Shown here in pieces: positions 1 to 8,452 of a stretch of DNA of 64,000 nt. Every line of letters starts with the position of its first letter. The stretch's first letter is position 1. Origin of the DNA: Sphingomonas sanguinis (GTDB lineage: Bacteria > Pseudomonadota > Alphaproteobacteria > Sphingomonadales > Sphingomonadaceae); NCBI RefSeq assembly GCF_019297835.1, contig NZ_CP079203.1, positions 655,001-719,000 on the forward strand, in the 5' to 3' direction. The notes under the pieces are model-generated. The model was given only the letters and a program-made list of their open reading frames with translations. It made no database searches and had not been told where the DNA came from. The position numbers and the translations under genes are program-made.

Positions 1-2004
1 GACGCCGAACGCCGCATACCAGGGATCGAGGTTGCGCACGGTCAGCACGCGCTCATGACCCGGCGAATGCGGATCGGACAGCAGCGCTTGGCGCAGTGCC
101 GGTTCGCGCCACTTGGTCCGCCACACCTGCGCCCAGCCATAATAGAAACGCTGGTCGCCGGTCGTCCCGTCGATCACGGGCGCAGGCTTGCCGCCCAGCG
201 ACTTATGATAGGCGTCGAGCGCGACGGTCAGACCCGCGAGATCGGCGATATTCTCACCCAGCGTCAGACCGCCCTGGATGTGCTGGCCCGGCAGCGGCTC
301 ATAGGCATCGTACTGCTTCACGAGCGCGTCGGTGAAGGTCTTGAACCGCGCCACGTCCTGCGGCGTCCACCAGTCGGTCAGCTTGCCGGTGGCGTCATAC
401 TTGCGGCCCTGGTCGTCGAAGTGGTGGCTGATCTCATGCCCGATCACCGCGCCGATGCCGCCATAGTTCACCGCCGGATCGGCCTTCGGATCGAAGAAGG
501 GCGGCTGCAGGATCGCCGCCGGGAACACGATCTCGTTCATCGGCGGGTTGGCATAGGCGTTGATCGTCATCGGCGTCATGAACCATTCGCCGCGATCGAT
601 CGGCTGGCCCAGCTTGTTGAGGTCACGCTGGAACTCGAAGGCATTGGCGCGCGCGACATTGCCGACCAGATCGCCGCGCTGGACCTGCAGCGCGGAATAA
701 TCCTTCCACTTGTCGGGATAGCCGATCTTGGGCGTGAAGGCGGCGAGCTTGGCCAGCGCCTTCTGCTTGGTCTCGGGCGCCATCCATTCCAGATTGCGCA
801 GCCGGTCGCCCATCGCCGAGATCAGGTTCTTGACCAGCGCATCGGCGGCGGCCTTCGATTCCGGCGGGAAATACTTGGCAACATACTGCTTGCCGACTTC
901 CTCGCCCAGGCCGTTGGAGACGAGGCCGACGCCGCGCTTCCAGCGTGCCTGCTGCTCGGGCGTGCCCGATAGGGTGGTGCCGTAGAAGGCGAAGTTGGTC
1001 TTGTCGAAATTGCTCGACAGATAACCGGCATAGCTGCGCAGGACCTTCAGCATCGCATAGTCCTGAAGGACGTTCAGCGGTGCTTCGCTGTACAGCTTGG
1101 CCTCGCCGGTGATCGCACTGGGCTGCGCGACCAGATAGGCGGGACGGCCCGAGACGCCCAGCGTCTGCATATATTGCGCCCAGGGGAAGCCCGGCGCCTT
1201 GGTGGCGAAATCCGCCGCCATCCACTTGTTGTAGGTCTTGTCCGCGTCACGGCTCTCGATGCGGGTCCAGTGAACGCCCGCCAACCCCTTTTCGAAGTTG
1301 AACACGGCCGCCGCGCGCGCCTCGGCATTGGGCTCGCCCGCCAGCGTCAGCATCTTGGCGAGATAAGCCTGATAGGCGGTCCGGATCGTCGCCAGCTTGG
1401 CGTCGTCCTTCAGATAATAGTCGCGGTCGGGCAGGCCCAGGCCGCTCTGGCCGAAGTTCGGGATATAGGTGTCGGGCGCCTTGTCGTCTTGGCCGATATA
1501 GACGCCGAAGGGCGCACCGACGCCCTGACGCTGGAGCTTGGCCATCTCGACGGCCAGCGCATCACGGCTCTTGGTCGCCTTGATGGCGCTCAGCCACGGC
1601 TTGACCGGGGTCGCACCCTTCGCATTGACGGCGGCCTCGTCCATGAAGCTGGCGTAGAAGTCGCCCGCCTTGTTGCCCGGCTGCCTGGTCGCCTCGTCCA
1701 GAATGGTGCGCGTCTGCTCCAGCGAGCGGTCCTGCAGGACGTGGAACATGCCGTAGGACGAGCGATCGGCGGGGATCGTCGTGCCCTTGTACCAGGTGCC
1801 GTTCGAGTAATCGAAAAAGTCGTCGCCCGGCTTTACCGCCGTATCGCGGCCCGCCATGTCGAAACCGAAATCGCCGATCTCGGGACCGTTCTTGGCATTG
1901 GGCTTCACCGGGCCCACGGCGGCCTTGTCGACGGGGTTCGCCGTCTGGGCCATGACGGGGGAAATGGCGGTCGTAAGAAGAGCGGCGATCAGCAGAGAGC
2001 GCAT
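1..2004 (-). CDS. M13 family metallopeptidase (neprilysin-like), 3' end cut by window edge
   Basis: Secreted zinc endopeptidase of the neprilysin/PepO type. The frame is open from an ATG at 2004 to the left edge, giving 668 residues without a stop; only the extreme C-terminus should be missing. A signal peptide (residues 1-20, hydrophobic core ending around VMAQ) points to the periplasm or outside. The zinc site is clear: HEISH at about 523-527 and GENIADLAG at about 583-591, whose Glu is the usual third ligand. The run NAYANPPMNEIVFPA before the active site is typical of the family. Large antisense frames over this gene are shadows. It is transcribed away from DUF2062 and stands alone. Confidence 0.93.
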   Translation of the reverse strand, partial: MRSLLIAALLTTAISPVMAQTANPVDKAAVGPVKPNAKNGPEIGDFGFDMAGRDTAVKPGDDFFDYSNGTWYKGTTIPADRSSYGMFHVLQDRSLEQTRTILDEATRQPGNKAGDFYASFMDEAAVNAKGATPVKPWLSAIKATKSRDALAVEMAKLQRQGVGAPFGVYIGQDDKAPDTYIPNFGQSGLGLPDRDYYLKDDAKLATIRTAYQAYLAKMLTLAGEPNAEARAAAVFNFEKGLAGVHWTRIESRDADKTYNKWMAADFATKAPGFPWAQYMQTLGVSGRPAYLVAQPSAITGEAKLYSEAPLNVLQDYAMLKVLRSYAGYLSSNFDKTNFAFYGTTLSGTPEQQARWKRGVGLVSNGLGEEVGKQYVAKYFPPESKAAADALVKNLISAMGDRLRNLEWMAPETKQKALAKLAAFTPKIGYPDKWKDYSALQVQRGDLVGNVARANAFEFQRDLNKLGQPIDRGEWFMTPMTINAYANPPMNEIVFPAAILQPPFFDPKADPAVNYGGIGAVIGHEISHHFDDQGRKYDATGKLTDWWTPQDVARFKTFTDALVKQYDAYEPLPGQHIQGGLTLGENIADLAGLTVALDAYHKSLGGKPAPVIDGTTGDQRFYYGWAQVWRTKWREPALRQALLSDPHSPGHERVLTVRNLDPWYAAFGV

Positions 2005-2099
2005 CTGAATTCCCGAAAAGGAGATGGATAGCGCTGTTGTAGCGAGCCGATACGCTCAGTCAAACCGTTAGAAAGTCACGCCAAACCGCGATACCGCTA

Positions 2100-2675
2100 T
2101 CAGATTGCCACGCTTTTCCGTCGGTTGCGCCATTTGCGCGCGATCCAAACGCGCCAACCGAGCGCCGAGGCGGCATAGCCGATCACCGCGCACCCGCCGG
2201 TCAGCACGCACAGGCCCAGGCCGAAGGCAGGCCCCTGCTCCCACAGCCAGTGAAACGCGCTCAACGCCCATTGCAGCCAACCGGTCGCGGCTTCCGCCAC
2301 CGGCTGGGTATTGATCGGCGTTTCGCTGCGCAACAGGAAGGTGCCGATGCGATAGGCAATGACCCAGATGATCGGCGTGGTCAGCGGATTGGTGATGAAG
2401 GTCGTCAGCGCCGCGACCGGCACATTGGCGCGGAAGGGCAGCGCGAAGACCGCCGCGATCGCGATCTGCGCGACCGGGAACAGGAACCCCGCGACCACGC
2501 CCAGCGCGACGCCGCGCGGCACCGACCGCCGCGTGAAGCGCCACAGCTCGGGCGCCAGCACACGGTGGGCGACCGGCCGGAGCAGCCGGTTGTTCTCCAT
2601 CGAATCGCGGGTCGGCATGTTGCGCCGGACCCAAGCCAGGGAACGGCCCCACAAGGTGGGCACGGCCGAGGCCAT
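2100..2675 (-). CDS. DUF2062 domain inner-membrane protein
   Basis: A 191-residue membrane protein of the DUF2062 family. Two or three hydrophobic segments flank the family signature: a PRGVALGVVAGFLFP-like stretch near residues 55-68, then TNPLTTPIIW near residues 95-104, where Asn-Pro and Thr-Pro are conserved. Molecular function is unknown for the family. The ATG overlaps the smpB stop as TGATG, so translation is probably coupled to smpB. A dapA-smpB-DUF2062 order is, to my knowledge, usual in sphingomonads. Confidence 0.85.
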   Translation of the reverse strand: MASAVPTLWGRSLAWVRRNMPTRDSMENNRLLRPVAHRVLAPELWRFTRRSVPRGVALGVVAGFLFPVAQIAIAAVFALPFRANVPVAALTTFITNPLTTPIIWVIAYRIGTFLLRSETPINTQPVAEAATGWLQWALSAFHWLWEQGPAFGLGLCVLTGGCAVIGYAASALGWRVWIARKWRNRRKSVAI

Positions 2676-3154
2676 CAGCCGCGATCGCGCAGGATACGGC
2701 CCTGCTCACGCTTCCAATCGCGTTCCTTGATCGAATCGCGCTTGTCGTGCGCCTTCTTGCCCTTCGCCAATGCCAGCTCCACCTTCGCGCGGCCGCGCGA
2801 GTTGAAATAGATCATCAGTGGCACCAGGGTCATGCCCTCGCGCGCCACCGCACCGTGGAGCTTGTTTATTTCGCGCTCATGAAGGAGCAATTTACGAGGG
2901 CGCTTGGCTTCGTGATTGAAGCGGTTGCCATGGCTGAATTCGGGGACGTTGGAATTGACCAGCCACACCTCTTCTCCGCGCACCTCGGCATAGGATTCCG
3001 CGATCGAGCCCTCGCCGAAGCGAAGCGACTTCACCTCGGTCCCGGTCAGGGCGATACCGGCCTCATAGGTCGTCTCGATGGCATAATCGAAGCGGGCGCG
3101 CCGGTTCTCGGCGACGATCTTCTTCTTGTCGAACGTTTGGGGTTTCGGGCGCAT
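2675..3154 (-). CDS. smpB: SsrA-binding protein SmpB
   Basis: Binds tmRNA and brings it to stalled ribosomes for trans-translation. The protein carries the SmpB core: [17 protein letters not shown], an EVWLVN strand, RKLLLH, and the basic C-terminal tail with KGKKAHDKR. From ATG 3154 it is 159 residues, the usual size, with about 13 residues before the first conserved strand as in E. coli SmpB. An upstream in-frame ATG at 3187 would add 11 residues and cannot be excluded; neither start has a strong ribosome-binding site. It is followed by DUF2062 with a one-base overlap. Confidence 0.95.
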   Translation of the reverse strand: MRPKPQTFDKKKIVAENRRARFDYAIETTYEAGIALTGTEVKSLRFGEGSIAESYAEVRGEEVWLVNSNVPEFSHGNRFNHEAKRPRKLLLHEREINKLHGAVAREGMTLVPLMIYFNSRGRAKVELALAKGKKAHDKRDSIKERDWKREQGRILRDRG

Positions 3155-3233
3155 GGACGGGCCGATGTAGGCGTTGAATGCCGTCATGAAAAGCCGCTGA
3201 TGACGGCATCATCCCGTTTCTGGAACGGGGCGT

Positions 3234-3560
3234 TCAGGGCTTGTGGCGGCCGCCCAGCGGGATGGTCAACCGGATCATGGCCCGTTTGCTCGGCATGCCA
3301 CCGACATCCACCTGCTCGGCCTCCGCGGAAACCGTGCCGACGCCCGCTATTTCCTTGCGCGCCTTGGGCAGGGTCATGGGTTTAGAATAATCGGGAATGG
3401 TGCCGATCCGGTCCGCGTCGGACGACCGGCCGCAGACCACCACATCTTCGCCCGTATCGCCGGGCGGACAACGCCGCGCCGTCGTCGGCTTGCGCGGCGC
3501 AGGCAGAACGGGCCCGGCCACGGCACCCGCCTGCAAAGCGATCATCACCAGCGTCCACAT
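3234..3560 (-). CDS. small secreted protein with a C-x11-C pattern (CPPGD...VVVCGR), unknown function
   Basis: A 108-residue protein beginning MWTLVMIALQAGAVAGP, a short signal peptide, followed by CPPGDTGEDVVVCGRSSDADR. The two cysteines flanking an acidic-hydrophobic stretch resemble a motif common in small periplasmic proteins of sphingomonads; I know of no function. The start at ATG 3560 was chosen over one at 3593 because GGGGAGAG lies 5-6 bases upstream and the signal peptide then starts at residue 1. It sits between dapA and smpB on the same strand. Confidence 0.7.
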   Translation of the reverse strand: MWTLVMIALQAGAVAGPVLPAPRKPTTARRCPPGDTGEDVVVCGRSSDADRIGTIPDYSKPMTLPKARKEIAGVGTVSAEAEQVDVGGMPSKRAMIRLTIPLGGRHKP

Positions 3561-3648
3561 CGGCCGACTCTCCCCATGCCGCCCATCGATCACACCGATG
3601 GTCGGCCGGGATTGCGGCCGAAGGAAGGCCCGGAAAAGAACGTTGGGG

Positions 3649-4548
3649 TCAGATCAATCCGGCATGGGTCAGCGCCGCATCGACCTGCGCGCGCGAAGCC
3701 TCGGAAGGCCAGGTCATGGGCAGGCGTACGCCTTGCGGGAAGTGCGGCATGATGCGGCTGAGCGCGTATTTGACCGGGCCCGGCGAGGCGTCGGTGAACA
3801 TCGCCTCGTGCAGCGGGAACAGCCGGTCGTGCAGCTCCAGCGCCCGCGCCATGTCCCCGGCCGCGCAAGCCGCCTGGAAGTCGGCGCACAGGCGCGGGGC
3901 GACATTGGCCGTCACCGAGATGCAGCCCATCCCGCCCATCGCGTTGAAGGCGAGCGCTAGGTCGTCATTGCCCGACAGCTGACAGAAATCCGCCCCCAGC
4001 GCCCCGCGATGATGCGAAACGCGCGCAAGCGCCCCGCTGGCGTCCTTCACACCGACGAAGACTTGCGGCGCCGCGTTGACGACGCGGATCAGCGTCGCGG
4101 GCTGGATGTCGGTGACGGTGCGGCCGGGTACGTTATAGAGGACGATGGGCAGCGGCGCATTCTTCGCCAGTTCGGCGAAGTGAAGCGCGATACCCTCCTG
4201 GCTCGGCCGGTTATAATAAGGCGGCACCATCAGCGCGGCGTCGGCACCCGCTTCCTGCGCGGCCTTCAGATTTTCGATCGCGACGATCGTGTCGTTCGAG
4301 CCTGCCCCCGCGATCACCGGCACCCGGCCGCGCGCCTGATCGACGCACACGCGCACCACATGGAAATGCTCGTCCTTGGGCATCGTCGCCGCTTCGCCCG
4401 TCGTGCCGCAGGCGACCAGCGCCGTCGAGCCCTCGGAAATCTGCCATTCGACGAAATCCCGGAATTTCGCCTCGTCGAACGCTCCGCCGACATGACCGCC
4501 CTGATCGTCGAACGGCGTCACAAGCGCCGGAATGGACCCTGAAAACAT
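3649..4548 (-). CDS. dapA: 4-hydroxy-tetrahydrodipicolinate synthase
   Basis: Condenses pyruvate with aspartate semialdehyde, the first committed step towards diaminopimelate and lysine. The 299-residue TIM barrel has the expected active site: CGTTGEA (Thr49-Thr50), Tyr138 in LYNVPGRT, Arg143, and the Schiff-base Lys168 in VGVKDASG. The presence of PGRT and the paired Thr favours true DapA over the aldolases of the superfamily. A second DapA-family protein lies at 33580-34494 and lacks these specific features. Divergent from the lytic transglycosylase gene. Confidence 0.93.
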   Translation of the reverse strand: MFSGSIPALVTPFDDQGGHVGGAFDEAKFRDFVEWQISEGSTALVACGTTGEAATMPKDEHFHVVRVCVDQARGRVPVIAGAGSNDTIVAIENLKAAQEAGADAALMVPPYYNRPSQEGIALHFAELAKNAPLPIVLYNVPGRTVTDIQPATLIRVVNAAPQVFVGVKDASGALARVSHHRGALGADFCQLSGNDDLALAFNAMGGMGCISVTANVAPRLCADFQAACAAGDMARALELHDRLFPLHEAMFTDASPGPVKYALSRIMPHFPQGVRLPMTWPSEASRAQVDAALTHAGLI

Positions 4549-4628
4549 GAGAGGAAATGCGCTCCTGCTGCGCCGAGTGGGACAATTTGTTCAGGACATG
4601 TACGGGTAGAGTCCCTATTCTGTCCACC

Positions 4629-6638
4629 ATGATGGCATTGACGAAGGCGGGGGCGCTCCTCGCGACATTGGCAGGCTCGATGATCACGCCGGGCGGGCAG
4701 GACCAGCTCGACCGGTATCGCACGCAAATGGCGAATATGAGCCCCAACCAGGCGACGCAGGGGATGCCCGCCCCCGCCGACGGGGCAATCGCGGCGGCGC
4801 TGGCCCAGTGGCGCGCGCTGCAACAAACCGATTCGCTGCCCTTCGACAGCTATGCCGGGTTCTTGATGGCGCATCCCGGCTGGCCCGGCGAAGCGGGCAA
4901 CCGCCGCGCGGCCGAGAAGCAGGCGGCGAACTTCACCGCCGCGCCGTCAAGCATCGTCGCCTATTTCCGGCGCTTCCCGCCCCAATCGGCGGCGGGCGGT
5001 GTCGCCTATGCCCGCGCCCTGCTCGCGACCGGCGCCCCTGGCGAAGCGGCGCAGGCAGCACGAACCGCCTGGCGACGCGGTGCGCTGTCGCCGAACGACG
5101 AAGCGCTGGTCATGTCGACCTTCGCGTCGGCCCTGACGCCCGAGGATCAGGATGCGCGCATGGATGCGCTGCTCTGGTCGGGGCAGACGAGCGCGGCCGC
5201 CCGCCAGCTCAACTATACCAGCGCCGCGCGGCGGCCGATCTTTGCGGCACGGCTGGCCTTCCGCACCAAATCGGCGGACGCGCCCAGCCTGTCGGCCTCG
5301 ACCGCCGAGCTTTACGCAAACGATGCGGGCTATGTCGCCGACCGCGCCAGCTGGCTGCGCGATACGGGCGACAGCCTGACCGCGCGCTCCTGGCTTGCGC
5401 GTTCGCGACAGCTGGCCACCCGGCCGGGCAATGTCGAGAAATTCTACGAGGCGCTGCTCGTCAATGCGCGGGCGGCGGCGGCGGACAACCAGCTTCAGAC
5501 CGCCTATGACATCGCGCGGCAGGTGGACGACGCCTATCCGGCGGGCACCGACGTTTCGACCAAGCCTTACGGCGAACGCGACGACTATACGAGCCTGGTC
5601 TGGCTGGCCGGGCAGACCGCGATGAAGCTGGCCCGCCCCGCCGATGCGATGACGCTGTTCGACCGCTATGGCCGAGGCAGTCAGTCCCCGCAGACGCGGG
5701 CGAAGGGCTTTTACTGGGCGGGCCGCGCGGCCGAGGCTGCCGGGCGATCAAGCGATGCCTCGGCTTTCTACAGCCGTGCGGCGCAATATCGCGACCAGTT
5801 CTACGGCCAGTTGGCACTTGAGCGCACCGGCCGTCCGCTCGTCGCTCCGCCCGCGATCGCCGCGACCAACGTGGCTCCTGCGGTACGCGCCGCCTTCGAT
5901 GCACGCGAAACGGTGCGTGCGGCCAAGTTCCTGGGCCAGATCGGCCAGTGGCAGGACCAGACCGCCTTCGTTCGCCAGATCGCGGCCGACGCCGAGGACG
6001 AGAACGATCACCTGCTCGCGGCCGACCTGTCGCGCAGCATCAACCGGCCCGATCTCGCGGTCATGGTCGGACGCAGCGCGATGCAGAACGGGCTGACCGA
6101 TTATTCGGCCGCTGGATTCCCGACCATTCCGGTGCCGACCGGCTATGAGCAGAGCTGGACGATCATCCACGCCATCGCGCGCCAGGAAAGCCAGTTCGAC
6201 CGCGCCGCCGTCAGCCATGCGGGCGCGCGCGGCCTGATGCAGCTGATGCCCGCCACCGCCGCCGAGCAGTCGGGCAAGATCGGCCTGTCCTACTCGCCCG
6301 CCGCGCTGACCACCGATCCAAACCTGTCGATCCAGCTGGGCGCCAGTTATTTTGAGAGAATCCGGAATAACTATGGCAGCTATCCGCTTGCGATTGCCGC
6401 CTATAACGCGGGCGGCGGCAATGTGAACAAGTGGCTGCGCGCCAACGGCGATCCACGCACCGGCACCGTCGACATCGTCGACTGGATCGAGGCGATCCCC
6501 TATTCCGAGACTCGAAATTACGTGCAGCGGGTGCTGGAAAATGCGGTCGTCTATGACCTGATGAACCCCGCCCGAGCGACCAGTCGGGGGCCTACGCCGC
6601 TCAGCTGGTATCTGGGCAAGTCGTCGCGGCCGGGTTGA
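4629..6638 (+). CDS. soluble lytic murein transglycosylase (Slt-type)
   Basis: Cleaves peptidoglycan glycan strands, forming 1,6-anhydromuramic acid ends. The long alpha-helical N-terminal part (about residues 40-480, Ala-rich superhelix) resembles the U/L domains of Slt70. The C-terminal SLT domain has AIARQESQFD with catalytic Glu520, then ARGLMQLMPATA and IAAYNAGGGNV, all diagnostic. ATG 4629 gives a 669-residue protein with a signal-like start (MMALTKAGALLATLAGSM); an earlier ATG at 4557 would add 24 non-signal residues overlapping the dapA promoter. GreB follows 30 bases downstream. Confidence 0.9.
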   Translation: MMALTKAGALLATLAGSMITPGGQDQLDRYRTQMANMSPNQATQGMPAPADGAIAAALAQWRALQQTDSLPFDSYAGFLMAHPGWPGEAGNRRAAEKQAANFTAAPSSIVAYFRRFPPQSAAGGVAYARALLATGAPGEAAQAARTAWRRGALSPNDEALVMSTFASALTPEDQDARMDALLWSGQTSAAARQLNYTSAARRPIFAARLAFRTKSADAPSLSASTAELYANDAGYVADRASWLRDTGDSLTARSWLARSRQLATRPGNVEKFYEALLVNARAAAADNQLQTAYDIARQVDDAYPAGTDVSTKPYGERDDYTSLVWLAGQTAMKLARPADAMTLFDRYGRGSQSPQTRAKGFYWAGRAAEAAGRSSDASAFYSRAAQYRDQFYGQLALERTGRPLVAPPAIAATNVAPAVRAAFDARETVRAAKFLGQIGQWQDQTAFVRQIAADAEDENDHLLAADLSRSINRPDLAVMVGRSAMQNGLTDYSAAGFPTIPVPTGYEQSWTIIHAIARQESQFDRAAVSHAGARGLMQLMPATAAEQSGKIGLSYSPAALTTDPNLSIQLGASYFERIRNNYGSYPLAIAAYNAGGGNVNKWLRANGDPRTGTVDIVDWIEAIPYSETRNYVQRVLENAVVYDLMNPARATSRGPTPLSWYLGKSSRPG

Positions 6639-6668
6639 TCGCGGGCACATAGGCAATAGAGGGGGGCG

Positions 6669-7151
6669 ATGGATCGTCCCAACTATATCACCCCGGCGGG
6701 CTATGCCGCGCTGCGTCAGGAATATGAGGCGCTGTTCGCGGTCGAGCGGCCCAAGCTGGTCGACACGATTGCCTGGGCGGCGGGCAATGGCGATCGCTCC
6801 GAGAATGGCGACTATATCTATGGTCGCAAGCGGCTACGTGAGATCGACCGGCGGCTGGGTTGGCTGTCCAAGCGAATGAAGGCAGCCAAGGTGATCGATC
6901 CTGCCCGGCAGGAAGATCGCAGCAAGGTATGGTTCGGCGCGACCGTCACCATCGCGGACGAGGATGACAATGAGCGCGTCCTGACGCTGGTCGGCGATGA
7001 CGAGGCCGATGCGGGTCAGGGTCGTGTCGGTTGGAACGCCCCGCTGGTTCGGGCGCTGCGTGGCGCGGCCATCGGCGATCTGCGGCGCGTGACGCTGCCT
7101 GCGGGAGAGCGGGAATATGAGGTGATCGCGATCTCCTATCCCGATGCGTAG
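6669..7151 (+). CDS. greB: transcription elongation factor GreB
   Basis: Enters the RNA polymerase secondary channel and stimulates cleavage of backtracked RNA. The 160-residue protein has the N-terminal coiled coil with acidic tip (GDRSENGDYIYGRKRLREIDRR, residues 39-60) and the C-terminal FKBP-like domain (NAPLVRALRGAAIGDL). RLREIDRRLGWLSKRMKAA is the GreB rather than GreA form. Start ATG 6669 is preceded by AGAGGGGGGCG. It probably shares a transcript with the upstream transglycosylase. Confidence 0.92.
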   Translation: MDRPNYITPAGYAALRQEYEALFAVERPKLVDTIAWAAGNGDRSENGDYIYGRKRLREIDRRLGWLSKRMKAAKVIDPARQEDRSKVWFGATVTIADEDDNERVLTLVGDDEADAGQGRVGWNAPLVRALRGAAIGDLRRVTLPAGEREYEVIAISYPDA

Positions 7152-7265
7152 CAACACAGGCAACAATTCGTTTCGCGTCCGATCCTTGCCTTGGGTCAAG
7201 TATCGGTGATGATCGTCGCATGAGGCCGCGATCGGCGCGGCCGTGTTTGCGAAAGTTGATCGACC

Positions 7266-7646
7266 ATGCCCATTCCCGCCCGCTGGTCCGCACCGCTTCT
7301 GTCGCTGTTCCGGGCCGTGTTCGGACTGCTCTTCCTGTCGCACGGCGTGTCGAAATTCTTTGGCCTTCCGCCCTTTCCCATGCCGCTTAACCCCTTGCTG
7401 ACGGCGGCGGGCGTGCTGGAGCTGGTCGGGGGTGCCCTGCTGCTGATCGGCCTGTTCACCCGTCCGGTGGCTTTCCTGCTTTCAGGTCAGATGGCCGTCG
7501 CCTATTTCATGGCCCATGCGCCGCAGGGCTTCCTGCCGCTGGCCAATGGCGGTGAAGCGGCGATCCTTTATTGCTTCGCCTTCCTCTACCTCGCGGCGGC
7601 AGGCGGCGGTTCGATCGGCATCGATGCGATGCGGCGTGGCGGCTGA
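7266..7646 (+). CDS. DoxX family membrane protein
   Basis: A 126-residue four-helix membrane protein. LFRAVFGLLFLSHGVSKFFG near the N-terminus and GVLELVGGALLLIGLFTRP in the middle are typical of the DoxX/YphA family, which is linked in some bacteria to thiol or sulfur redox; substrate here is unknown. The C-terminus has AAGGGSIGIDAM. The NYN gene starts 27 bases after its stop on the same strand. Confidence 0.85.
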   Translation: MPIPARWSAPLLSLFRAVFGLLFLSHGVSKFFGLPPFPMPLNPLLTAAGVLELVGGALLLIGLFTRPVAFLLSGQMAVAYFMAHAPQGFLPLANGGEAAILYCFAFLYLAAAGGGSIGIDAMRRGG

Positions 7647-7672
7647 TCCGTTGCTCTGATAATCAGGGCGCC

Positions 7673-8449
7673 ATGAACGCCCTGACCCGCAACATCGCGC
7701 TGCTCATCGATGCCGACAATGCCCAGTCGGCGGCCATCGACCCCGTCCTGACCGTGCTTGCCGAGCTGGGCACAGTCAATGTCCGCCGCGCCTATGGCAA
7801 TTGGTCGAAGCCCGGCCTGAAGGGCTGGCGCGATGTCATGGTCAAGCACGGGATCGAGCCGCAGCAGCAGTTCGACCTGACCAAGGGCAAGAACGCCACC
7901 GACATGAAGATGACCATCGATGCGATGGACCTGCTGTTTCGGGGTCGGATCGACGGGTTCGGCATCATGTCGTCGGACAGCGACTTCATGCCGCTGGCTA
8001 CCCGCATCCGGCAGGACGGCTTTCCAGTCTATGGCTTCGGCAACAGCCGCACGCCCGAGGCTTTCAAGCAAGCGTGCAGCCGCTTCATCGATGTCGGCGC
8101 GTTGATCGGCGAAGCGGCCCGCCCCGCCAGCGCCAAGCCGACGCCCGCCGATGTCCCACTCGCCGACTCGCTACCCCCGTCGATTGAGCAGTCCAAACGG
8201 ACGGCTGGTACCCCGCGCCCGATCGACGAGGAACTGCTCAAGCTGCTGGTCGACGCCTATAACTCGGTGAAACGCGACGAACGTGGTTTTGCCAGCCTAT
8301 CGGCGATGGGCCAGCTAGCGGGCAACCGGTCAAGCTTCGACACGCGCAATTTTGGCTTCAAGCGCCTGTCCGACCTGATCGAGGCGGTGCCCAATTTCCA
8401 GACTGAGCGACGCGAGGATGGCCGGACCTTCGTCAAACGGGTTCGCTAG
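7673..8449 (+). CDS. NYN domain (PIN-like) RNase with C-terminal OST-HTH/LOTUS domain
   Basis: A 258-residue predicted ribonuclease. The N-terminal NYN domain has the expected acidic residues: LLIDADN (Asp13, Asp15), TDMKMTIDAMD (Asp77), and SSDSDFMPLA (Asp102, Asp104). The C-terminal part from about residue 185 (LLKLLVDAYNSV, then LSAMGQLAG and KLSDLIEAV-like positions) matches the LOTUS/OST-HTH fold, a winged helix that binds RNA. Start ATG 7673 was chosen over an upstream in-frame start because it begins directly with the NYN strand. RNA target is unknown. Confidence 0.85.
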   Translation: MNALTRNIALLIDADNAQSAAIDPVLTVLAELGTVNVRRAYGNWSKPGLKGWRDVMVKHGIEPQQQFDLTKGKNATDMKMTIDAMDLLFRGRIDGFGIMSSDSDFMPLATRIRQDGFPVYGFGNSRTPEAFKQACSRFIDVGALIGEAARPASAKPTPADVPLADSLPPSIEQSKRTAGTPRPIDEELLKLLVDAYNSVKRDERGFASLSAMGQLAGNRSSFDTRNFGFKRLSDLIEAVPNFQTERREDGRTFVKRVR

Positions 8450-8452
8450 GGC

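Noticed and set aside
1174..2031. 285-residue open frame on the plus strand
   Set aside because: Antisense to the M13 peptidase, which is clear by HEISH and GENIAD.
7224..7242. GGCCGC/GCGGCC hairpin before the doxX-like gene
   Set aside because: Six-base stem without T-tract; such stems are common at this GC.
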